DNA of 41,839 nt from Planctomycetota bacterium. GTDB lineage: Bacteria; Planctomycetota; Planctomycetia; Planctomycetales; Planctomycetaceae. The stretch is from the NCBI GenBank assembly GCA_003670925.1, contig QWQG01000015.1, forward strand, positions 1 through 41,839, read 5' to 3'. Shown here piece after piece: positions 1 to 6,806 of the stretch; the first letter of the stretch is position 1, and each line of letters starts with the position of its first letter. The notes under the pieces are model-generated. The model worked only from the letters and a program-made list of their open reading frames with translations. It had not been told where the DNA came from and made no database searches. The translations under genes and the position numbers were made by a program.

Positions 1-1
1 C

Positions 2-418
2 GGTCAGATGATGCCCGGTCAAATGATGCCCGGTCAAATGATGCCCGGTCAAATGATGCCCGGTCAAATGATGCCCGGTCAAATGATGCCCGGTCAGATG
101 ATGCCCGGTCAGATGATGCCCGGTCAAATGATGCCCGGTCAAATGATGCCCGGTCAAATGATGCCCGGTCAGATGATGCAACAGCCCATGCCACCACAGC
201 AGCAGCCGATGCCGCAGCAGCCAGTTCGACAGCCAGTCCCTGCCCAACCAATTCAGCCGCAGCAGTTGGTGCCACAGGCACCGCCTGCGCAAAATCCACC
301 GACTTCACCAGTCCAAAAAACTGTACTTTTGCCGTTGGAGCGGCGTGTGGCAATCGCTGCAGACGAGACTCAGGCTTTGAATTTGGAGTTTATGACCGAA
401 TTACCGGATATTTTGTAG
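2..418 (+). CDS. Met/Gln/Pro-rich pentapeptide-repeat protein (5' end outside window)
   Basis: The reading frame is open from the left edge and ends with TAG at 416-418, so only the C-terminal part is visible. It opens with eleven exact MMPGQ units, then a Gln/Pro-rich stretch (roughly 55 residues with QQP, MPQQP and PAQP runs), then a short ordinary-looking tail with mixed charged and hydrophobic residues ending in LPDIL. The repeat and linker look disordered. No catalytic motif or membrane segment is visible in this part. I do not recognise the family. Met/Gln/Pro-rich repeats occur in secreted or surface proteins, but the N-terminus that would show a signal peptide is missing. The next gene, accA, is about 400 bases away and probably unrelated. 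I am sure of the frame because the repeat stays in phase; function is unknown. Confidence 0.75.
   Translation, partial: GQMMPGQMMPGQMMPGQMMPGQMMPGQMMPGQMMPGQMMPGQMMPGQMMPGQMMPGQMMQQPMPPQQQPMPQQPVRQPVPAQPIQPQQLVPQAPPAQNPPTSPVQKTVLLPLERRVAIAADETQALNLEFMTELPDIL
8..172 (+). repeat. Tandem 15-bp repeat, 11 units, encoding MMPGQ
   Basis: Eleven head-to-tail copies of ATGATGCCCGGTCAR run without interruption. The only variation is the last base: units 6, 7 and 11 end in G and the others in A, which is a silent Gln codon change. A partial unit precedes base 8 and a diverged unit follows base 172, so the array continues beyond the left edge. The near-perfect nucleotide identity suggests recent expansion by slippage or unequal crossing-over. 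The array lies inside a coding frame and has no spacers, so it is not a CRISPR. Confidence 0.95.
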
Positions 419-821
419 GAGTCTACGGATCTTCGCTAAATAACCTTGATGCCTCGGCCGTAGCCAAGTGGCGAGTAGGCGAATTTTGACGGATCCGGCT
501 AGCACAAAACATCTGAAGCAAACCCGCGCGGCGGATAGATTGTTGTTGTTAACCGGGCTAAAAGGTGCGCATGGTCCGTATTGCTTCTGTGACCGCTCAG
601 TGGGAGTTTGGTTGTCTGGGCATTATCGGCAGAAATTGCCGGTGTTTCGTGACTGGATTGAATGGAGGCATTTTCACGAACCCACAAATCTCGTAAAGTT
701 CGGGGACGCTGGTGTGGTGAACAGTTGAGGTTGGGCCACGATCAGACGTTTTTCGTGACTGTTCCGGTTGGGATAGTTGTGGGTTTTGTGGTCTCCTTTT
801 GGTTGCCGTTTGGGTTAAGTT
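419..821. other. Intergenic region with a dispersed repeat copy
   Basis: I see no convincing gene here: the open frames are short, lack ribosome binding sites and have odd composition. The region holds one copy of a dispersed repeat (504-536) and a small hairpin, CGGCA/TGCCG at 627-641 with a 5-base loop. The accA promoter should lie here, but no clear -35/-10 pair stands out. Confidence 0.6.
504..536 (+). repeat. Dispersed intergenic repeat, copy 1
   Basis: This 33-base segment begins ACAAAACATCTGAAGC and ends CGCGCGGCGGAT. It matches the 3' parts of the segments at 31385-31426 and 32551-32592 with only a few mismatches, all on the same strand. In this copy the GTGGCGA that directly precedes the core elsewhere sits about 30 bases upstream (near 467-473), as if separated by an insertion. 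Confidence 0.6.
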
Positions 822-1799
822 ATGGCTGTATTGCATCAATTACCGTTTGAGAAGCCGCTGTACGAAATGGAAGAGCGACTTTTGAAGCTCGAATCGCAGC
901 CGGATCCTACTCCCGCCGAAAGGGAGATCATGCGGCGAATGCGGGTTGCGTTGACTCAAATGACGCGTGAGCGTTACGCGAATCTAGACCCTTGGCAGAC
1001 TGTTCAGGTCGCCCGCCATCCAGATCGGCCGCAGACACCAGATTATTTGGAATTGGTGTTTGATGAATTTGTCGAACTTCACGGGGACAAGGCGTTTGGT
1101 GACGATCGAGCGCTTATCACGGGATTTGCGCGATTGGCAGGCAGAAAAGTGATGTTTGTGGGACATCAAAAAGGCCGCAACTTAAAAGAGCGCAACGAAT
1201 GCTGTTACGGATGTGCGCATCCTGAAGGTTATCGCAAAGCCATGCAGAAGATGGAAATGGCCAGTCGCTACGGTTTGCCCATTATCTGCCTGATCGATAC
1301 ACCCGGAGCATATCCGGGGATTGGTGCAGAAGAACGCGGTCAGGCGTACAATATTGCGGTCAACCTACGTGATATGTCCACCTTGGAAGTTCCCATTATC
1401 TGTGTGGTGATTGGCGAAGGTGGTTCCGGTGGTGCTTTGGGGATTGGTATGGGTGATCATGTCGCCGTGCTCGAATTCGCTTACTACTCAGTCATCAGCC
1501 CGGAAGGCTGTGCAGGCATTTTGTGGAAAAGTTCCAAGCACGCCGACAAAGCAGCCAAGGCCCTGCGATTTACCAGCAAAGATCTGACGCAGTTGGGTGT
1601 GATCGACGAGGTGATTCCGGAGCCGCTTGGCGGCGCCCATCGAGATCATTTCAAAATGGCGACAACCTTGAAGGCCCGCTTAGTCGAATCACTTCAGGAT
1701 CTGGATAGTCTTTCGATTCCGGATTTGCTCGAGCGCCGTTATCAGCGTTACCGTCGCATCGGTGTCTTTCATGAAGACGGATCTGCCGCTCAGGCTTGA
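822..1799 (+). CDS. accA: Acetyl-CoA carboxylase carboxyltransferase subunit alpha
   Basis: AccA is the alpha half of the carboxyltransferase that moves the carboxyl group from biotin to acetyl-CoA, giving malonyl-CoA for fatty-acid synthesis in the cytoplasm. The protein has 325 residues, close to the usual length of about 320. It begins with the helical region containing LPFEKPLYEMEERL, followed by ARHPDRPQTPDYLE and the crotonase-like core. That core includes the family signatures GHQKGRN, IDTPGAYPGIGAEERGQ, GEGGSGGALGIGMGD and SPEGCAGILWKS. The start is the ATG at 822, which gives the standard N-terminus; the upstream ribosome site is weak. Its partner accD is not in the window, so the holoenzyme genes are dispersed here, which is common. 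Nothing in the sequence looks abnormal. Confidence 0.97.
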   Translation: MAVLHQLPFEKPLYEMEERLLKLESQPDPTPAEREIMRRMRVALTQMTRERYANLDPWQTVQVARHPDRPQTPDYLELVFDEFVELHGDKAFGDDRALITGFARLAGRKVMFVGHQKGRNLKERNECCYGCAHPEGYRKAMQKMEMASRYGLPIICLIDTPGAYPGIGAEERGQAYNIAVNLRDMSTLEVPIICVVIGEGGSGGALGIGMGDHVAVLEFAYYSVISPEGCAGILWKSSKHADKAAKALRFTSKDLTQLGVIDEVIPEPLGGAHRDHFKMATTLKARLVESLQDLDSLSIPDLLERRYQRYRRIGVFHEDGSAAQA

Positions 1800-2235
1800 T
1801 CGGCAATCGTCGGGGCCGGTTGTAGATGGTGGGCCGGCGGAGGCACATCGTTGCTGGTTTTGTCCGCTCAAATTTTGCGTTCCTGAATTGGCAAGACATC
1901 AGCGAGCCGGGCAGGGCAAATTTGCGTTGTCATCGTGATCGGCTTTGTCTTGCATCGGTCATGAAGGTGGAGCCTCGAGGCATCGCGATCTAAGCGGCGA
2001 GGCATCGCAAGTTTTGCTTGCTGTGCGTTTTATTGTCAGCGGCTAGGCGTCCTGAAAAAAGGATACGCAACGTCCGATAATGTCCGTTATGTTAGGTTAA
2101 TTAGAGAAAAGGTAGTTTTTTTGGGGGGCGAAATTCTGCTTCTTGGCGAATGACGGGTTACGCCACGATGTCATGCCATGCTCGAAATCGATTCGTGGGG
2201 GCAGCGTGCGATGGTGGTCTGCTGACCGGGTCTGG
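1800..2235. other. Intergenic region between convergent genes
   Basis: This is the gap between accA (plus) and the CvpA-family gene (minus). I find no credible gene. It contains an 11-base direct repeat CGAGGCATCGC at 1976-1986 and 1998-2008 (period 22). The first copy overlaps a perfect palindrome GCCTCGAGGC at 1972-1981. I found no strong hairpin followed by a T-run, so no terminator can be assigned for either gene. Confidence 0.55.
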
Positions 2236-3474
2236 TCAACGCATGGCCTGACTCAAGCGAGTCCGCAAATCCCGATCTAGGCGATCTAGGGCGATGTCTG
2301 CGCGATTGAGTTGTCGCACAATGCGCTCGTCAATTCGGGTGTTTACATTCGTCCCAGGATCCGGGTCGACGTTGAGTCCCATCGCATCGGCGTGCCAATC
2401 CTGCAGAACACGGCTTTGCACCTCACGCGGAACCCCAGCAAGGTACTGTTTGGATTTCGCGATAATGTCGTTTCGCTGGGCGTAGATCCCCGCGATTTCG
2501 TGCAACAATGAGGACTCGTTTTGACCGAGCTGAGTGGAAATCGATGATAAGGCACCACCCTGCCCGTTTGGGTCGGTTACTCCACTCAAAAAGTCGGTCA
2601 GAATCGACCCGGCATTTTGCGGGACGGAATTGCTGAGCTGATCTAGGAGTTGCTGTTTTTCTGCTGCAGATGAGTTTTGCAGAACTTCCATCGCCTTTTC
2701 GTTGAGGCTTTGCCGCAGACTCATCGGCACCTGACGCAATAAATCTTCCAGTGACGGTTCTTTGGCGGCCGGCAAAGTCCCCTTAGTTTCGCTGCCAACT
2801 TTCGATTTTCCACCTTGCAGCCCGTCGGGAAACAGGCCGGACAGATCAAAGCCGTTTCCGCCGTTCGTAGGCGAGCCTGCCGCTGACGAATTGGATCCGA
2901 ATGTGTCGGCTTCAGCAGGCGTTGCGCCGCTCAAGTCGTCCGTTCCGGGTTGCAGCGACTTATTGAAGTTGTCGATGACATTGCGGACGGTGGGGACGGC
3001 GTTTTCGGGAAGCAGGGGAATCAGGTACTGCGAAGTGTTCAGAATTCTGGCCGCTGCATAGCCGGAATACGTTTGGCTCACGACATTCCGCATCGGAGGG
3101 GACATCGTGATTGCAAAGAACATGATTGTCATACAGATCACGATCCCTTTGACGAATCCCAGAATTCCGCCAAGGTGCTTATCAAAATCGATGACCTTTG
3201 CTTTCGCCAGCCAACTGTTCAAAATTCCCGCGACGACAAACGACACGCCGCACAGCGCCACGTACACCGCGAGCATTGCCAGCCACTGTTTCAAAGGCGG
3301 ATCGACGCCGATCATTGGTTCAATTGCAGGCGCTAGGGTGCCGGAAAATTTGAAGCACAACAACAGCGCAATCACCCACGCGAGTTGTGAAAGCAACCCA
3401 CGTGAAGCCCCCTTGACAGCGCAATACAACAATATGCCCAATGCGAAGAGATCGACGATACTGTGCGCGGTCAT
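2236..3474 (-). CDS. CvpA-family membrane protein with long C-terminal extension
   Basis: The N-terminal 125 or so residues form a CvpA-type domain with four predicted membrane helices: about 5-20, 28-46, 64-86 and 103-123. The last contains the family-like GGILGFVKGIVIC. CvpA proteins are inner-membrane proteins first linked to colicin V production, with poorly defined roles. After the domain comes a long polar extension (residues 130-412). It has a Gly/Ser/Asn-rich linker and then helical segments rich in Gln, Leu and Arg, ending in repeated Arg-Leu-Asp motifs. At 412 residues it is more than twice the typical CvpA length. The ATG at 3474 has a good ribosome site, GGAAGG, six bases upstream. 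It is the last gene of a same-strand block with dtd and thiO, separated from dtd by 156 bases. The role of the extension is unknown. Confidence 0.8.
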   Translation of the reverse strand: MTAHSIVDLFALGILLYCAVKGASRGLLSQLAWVIALLLCFKFSGTLAPAIEPMIGVDPPLKQWLAMLAVYVALCGVSFVVAGILNSWLAKAKVIDFDKHLGGILGFVKGIVICMTIMFFAITMSPPMRNVVSQTYSGYAAARILNTSQYLIPLLPENAVPTVRNVIDNFNKSLQPGTDDLSGATPAEADTFGSNSSAAGSPTNGGNGFDLSGLFPDGLQGGKSKVGSETKGTLPAAKEPSLEDLLRQVPMSLRQSLNEKAMEVLQNSSAAEKQQLLDQLSNSVPQNAGSILTDFLSGVTDPNGQGGALSSISTQLGQNESSLLHEIAGIYAQRNDIIAKSKQYLAGVPREVQSRVLQDWHADAMGLNVDPDPGTNVNTRIDERIVRQLNRADIALDRLDRDLRTRLSQAMR

Positions 3475-3630
3475 TGTCTGCCTTCCTAGACTTGTGCCGG
3501 ACCCGCAAATGCGATCCAGAAGTATAGGAGGGCTGCGGCAATGAGGGGAATAGCGTTTTCGCGACTTGGAAATCCGGCAGTTTCAGCCGGTGCACTCATC
3601 CGTTATCGCCGCCGTGCTCGCCGAGGTTCG

Positions 3631-4080
3631 TTAGGCCGTCTTTCGGCTATCCAGAATTAAGGTCACTGGGCCGTCGTTGAGCAGTCGGACGTCCATGTGA
3701 GCCTGAAAAGTTCCGGTTTCCACATGAAGTCCGTGTCCTCTGAGTTCGGCTTCGACACTTTGGTAGAGAGAGTTGGCTTTTTCAGGCCGCGCTGCTTCGA
3801 CAAAACTGGGACGTCGTCCTTTTCGACAGTCGCCGTACAACGTGAACTGACTGACCAGCAGCACAGAACCCGCAACATCAGCCAGTGCCAGATTCATCTT
3901 GCTTTCAGCGTCTTCGAAGATGCGCAAGCCCGCAATTTTATTGGCGGTCCAGATCACATCCTCCTGCGTATCTTCTTCAGCGACTCCCAAGAGAACGAGG
4001 AATCCGCGCTCAATCTGGCCCACAATAATCTTGTCCACGGTGACGGAGGCTTCGGCAACTCGTTGAATCACGGCTCGCAC
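3631..4080 (-). CDS. dtd: D-aminoacyl-tRNA deacylase
   Basis: Dtd removes D-amino acids (and misattached glycine) from tRNA in the cytoplasm, keeping D-residues out of proteins. The 149-residue length is typical. The N-terminus [14 protein letters not shown] is characteristic, and both active-site motifs are present: [17 protein letters not shown] (the SQxxL motif) and LLNDGPVTL near the C-terminus. The start is a GTG at 4080. It gives the conserved N-terminus directly, and no in-frame ATG lies nearby upstream. The gene sits 63 bases downstream of thiO on the same strand and probably shares its transcript. Confidence 0.95.
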   Translation of the reverse strand: MRAVIQRVAEASVTVDKIIVGQIERGFLVLLGVAEEDTQEDVIWTANKIAGLRIFEDAESKMNLALADVAGSVLLVSQFTLYGDCRKGRRPSFVEAARPEKANSLYQSVEAELRGHGLHVETGTFQAHMDVRLLNDGPVTLILDSRKTA

Positions 4081-4143
4081 AGCATGACTTTCAAACAGGA
4101 ACCTTGCAGGGCAGGGCTCATGTGATAATGGGATAAAAACAGT

Positions 4144-5286
4144 TTAATCCCCCGCCAACGACGCGGTGGCTGACGAGGAAAATCGAGCTGCTTCCAATCC
4201 GTCTAGCGAAATCGCAGGTGTCTCGCCGAGCATCAGATCGGCGAGGATTGTTCCGGTAGCAGGTGACATCTGCAATCCCGATCGAAAGTGACCTGCACCG
4301 ATAAATACATTCGAAAATTCGGGCACTGGTCCCAGCAGCGGTAATTCATCGGGAGATCCAGGTCGCAGTCCGGCCCAAGTATGCACAACTTTGGCATGTG
4401 CGAGAGAAGGCACGAGTGATTTGGCAAAGTCGAGCAAACCAGCGACGCCTTCCGTCGTGGTATGTTTTGCAAAGCCGGCGTTTTCTTCGGTTGAACCGAT
4501 CAAAATCAAACCATCACGTCGCGGCACTAGGTAACGTCGCCCCAGTTGAATCACGCATCGAAATGGCTGTGTTGGCAATTGGAGTTGAACGATCTGACCG
4601 CGCACAGGTTTAACGGGAAGCGCAAACCCCAGCGGCTGCAGCAGCGACGCTGACCAAGCTCCGACCGCAAAACAGATGCGATCAAACTGCAGCGTGCGCG
4701 ACTCAACTCGTACTTCTGAAATGCGACCATCCTTCTGGTGGATATCTAGGGCCTGAACATGTTCCAAAATCTCAACGTCGCGTTGCAGGCATGCGGCCTT
4801 CAATGCTTTCAGGTAACGCGGGTTTCGCACCTGAGCGAAGTCGGGCAGAAAGAGTGAGTTTTGAAAGCGCCCATCCATATCTGCCACATGCTGCTGGACT
4901 TCCTGTGCGGAGAGGCGTTCAACTCGAATGCCTTCAGCCTGCCATTGCGTGTCGAGTTGGTGGAATTCCTCCTGTTGATCGTGCGCACAGACTTCGATCG
5001 CGCCGCAGATGTGGTAACCGATATCAATGCCTGTTCGGTCAGTTAGATCTGCCGCGAACTCTGGCCACAGTCCATGACTGTACGATCGCAGTCGAGCTTC
5101 TGGTGTGTCGGCATTTGCGGCATTGCCGGGCGGCAGCATCCCAGCTCCGGCCCAAGACGCTTCACGTCCTACCAGTTGTCGATCCAGCAGTGTGACTGAC
5201 ACACCGCGTTCGGCCAGCATCAAGGCGGTCGTCAGCCCAACAACACCGGCCCCAACAATCAGAATCTCAGGATGAACACTCGGCAT
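4144..5286 (-). CDS. thiO: Glycine oxidase ThiO, FAD-dependent
   Basis: ThiO oxidises glycine to the imine (dehydroglycine) used to build the thiazole ring of thiamine. The 380-residue protein has an N-terminal Rossmann fold with GAGVVG at about residues 12-17, followed by the FAD-contacting LLDRQLVGREASWAGAGML. The C-terminal DAO-type half carries HTWAGLRPGSPDELPLLG and FIGAGHFRSGLQMSPATG, which typify ThiO rather than other FAD amine oxidases. No signal peptide is seen. The start is the ATG at 5286; no strong ribosome site precedes it. No other thiamine gene (thiG, thiS, thiE) and no TPP-riboswitch-like sequence is visible here, so I assign ThiO from the sequence alone. A related amine or D-amino-acid oxidase activity cannot be excluded. 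Confidence 0.88.
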   Translation of the reverse strand: MPSVHPEILIVGAGVVGLTTALMLAERGVSVTLLDRQLVGREASWAGAGMLPPGNAANADTPEARLRSYSHGLWPEFAADLTDRTGIDIGYHICGAIEVCAHDQQEEFHQLDTQWQAEGIRVERLSAQEVQQHVADMDGRFQNSLFLPDFAQVRNPRYLKALKAACLQRDVEILEHVQALDIHQKDGRISEVRVESRTLQFDRICFAVGAWSASLLQPLGFALPVKPVRGQIVQLQLPTQPFRCVIQLGRRYLVPRRDGLILIGSTEENAGFAKHTTTEGVAGLLDFAKSLVPSLAHAKVVHTWAGLRPGSPDELPLLGPVPEFSNVFIGAGHFRSGLQMSPATGTILADLMLGETPAISLDGLEAARFSSSATASLAGD

Positions 5287-5350
5287 CGGTTACACTCAGG
5301 TGAGCAGCAGACAGGAATTCAACTGCAGATGGTTGTTTCGTAAGCGGTAC

Positions 5351-6589
5351 TCACTTGCTTCCGATACAATACAGCGTTTCCTTCCGCCCTGCCCCTTCAC
5401 CTTTGGCCGTGCGGATAAACAACTCACCATCAACGGCAGCCATGGACGCAAACGCAGAATCCCCCAGTTGATTTTCGGCGAGCTGTTCGTATTTGTCTGG
5501 GTTGGCTTTAAAAGCCCAAGTTGTTCCCGCTTCATTGGTTGCGAAGATTGTATCGCCGACGATCAGCGGCGATGTCGATACCGGGCCGCTCAGTCGTTCC
5601 TTCCACATTTCCTCGCCGGTCTTTGCATTCCAGCAATACGCGATGCCGTTGTCAGTAAAGGCGTAGAGGTAACCATGGTGAACAACCATCGACTGTTCGT
5701 AGCACTTCACTTCGTTCTTCCACGCAACTCCAGAGCCATCGGCTTTTACGGCGACTGTTTCCGGGTCCGGATAACCACCGCTGGCAAAGATAAGATCGCC
5801 TTCCCAAGTACAGGTTCCACAGGTTGCCATGGTCAGACACGTGGTACTCCAGAGCGGTTTTCCGGTTGCAGGGTCATACGATGCGATCTGATAGGTTCCG
5901 CTCAGAAGTAACTGATCGCGACCCGAAATGCTGGCTACGATCGGGGATGACCAGTTGAGCATTTTCTCGCGTTGCTGTTCCCATGCGATGCTGCCGTCGG
6001 ATATTTTCAATGCCTTGACCCAAGCGATTGTGTCGCAATCTGCCGAGATGATCAGCTTGTCCTTGTAAATCGTCGGCGATGCTGCGTAACCGTACTCATA
6101 TTGCTTTGGACGAAATCCACCAACGTCCTTGCGCCAGACAATTTTGCCTTTCATATCGAGAGCGACAGCTTCAATTTTTTCGTGATGACAGAACGTAGCA
6201 AAGACATGCGTACCATCTGTGGCTGCTGTGGCTGAGGCATGGGTATTCTTGGGATGAACCCGTGCAAATCCTCCCTCACTAATCGGTGTCATCCACAGTT
6301 GCTTGCCCGATTTGCGATCAAACGCGATCACCGCCTGTGACTGACTTTGATCATCCGCAGTGCACAGCACGATGGTGTTGCCCGTGATGACTGGTGAGGC
6401 ATGGCCGCGACCGGGAACATCCACTTTCCAAATGACATTTTTTGTGTCACTCCATTCGGTGGGCACGCCCTGCCCTGCTTCCGCCACATTGGTATGATTT
6501 GGTCCGCGCCATTGAGTCCAGTCTTTTGCCTGCGTTACGGCTGACACAAGCATGACACAGACCACACCGGTTAAGAAACGCTGCGACAT
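5351..6589 (-). CDS. Secreted PQQ-like beta-propeller repeat protein
   Basis: This is a 412-residue exported protein made of PQQ-like (WD40-type) blades. A Sec signal peptide spans about residues 1-20 (MSQRFLTGVVCVMLVSAVTQ). Next comes the planctomycete lead-in WTQWRGPNHTNV and then repeated blade motifs such as AFDRKSGKQLW, ALKISDGSIAWE, SYDPATGKPLW and CWNAKTGEEMW. Such propellers sit in the periplasm or envelope. Only some are true quinoprotein dehydrogenases, and I see no evidence that this one binds PQQ. A longer in-frame start exists at 6691. I chose the ATG at 6589 because GGAG lies eight bases upstream and the signal peptide follows at once. It is divergent from the kinase gene at 6807 and 64 bases upstream of thiO. 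A paralogue of nearly the same size is at 16734-17975. Confidence 0.88.
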   Translation of the reverse strand: MSQRFLTGVVCVMLVSAVTQAKDWTQWRGPNHTNVAEAGQGVPTEWSDTKNVIWKVDVPGRGHASPVITGNTIVLCTADDQSQSQAVIAFDRKSGKQLWMTPISEGGFARVHPKNTHASATAATDGTHVFATFCHHEKIEAVALDMKGKIVWRKDVGGFRPKQYEYGYAASPTIYKDKLIISADCDTIAWVKALKISDGSIAWEQQREKMLNWSSPIVASISGRDQLLLSGTYQIASYDPATGKPLWSTTCLTMATCGTCTWEGDLIFASGGYPDPETVAVKADGSGVAWKNEVKCYEQSMVVHHGYLYAFTDNGIAYCWNAKTGEEMWKERLSGPVSTSPLIVGDTIFATNEAGTTWAFKANPDKYEQLAENQLGDSAFASMAAVDGELFIRTAKGEGAGRKETLYCIGSK

Positions 6590-6806
6590 CGAAAAGCTCC
6601 TGAGTGCACGAAAGAGAAAACCACGGCAGGATGAGTGCCGGAGTGACAAGTGTCGCGGCCACGGCGACAACGTCAAGGGCGGGGCAAACAATCCCTCCGC
6701 GGACAGGTTTGATGGTCAATCACACTTTCTCGTGACACACACCGAAATCGCGGCAATAAATGGTTGTGTTCGCTATGCGGTTGAGCGAAAACATTGACTT
6801 CCCGGA
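6590..6806. promoter_or_regulatory. Divergent intergenic region (PQQ protein / kinase)
   Basis: These 217 bases separate two genes that start in opposite directions, so both promoters should lie here. Apart from the GGAG ribosome site of the minus-strand gene I cannot assign specific promoter boxes or operators by eye. Confidence 0.4.

Noticed and set aside
8-172. Short regular repeats that might suggest a CRISPR array
   Set aside because: Units are contiguous with no spacers and keep one open reading frame with silent third-position changes, so it is a coding tandem repeat.
468-728. 86-codon plus-strand open frame
   Set aside because: It starts on a non-ATG codon, has no ribosome site, and includes the dispersed repeat. 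Composition is not protein-like.
5287-5350. Possible thiamine (TPP) riboswitch before thiO
   Set aside because: The gap is only 64 bases and lacks the conserved TPP-riboswitch motifs; no extended fold is visible.
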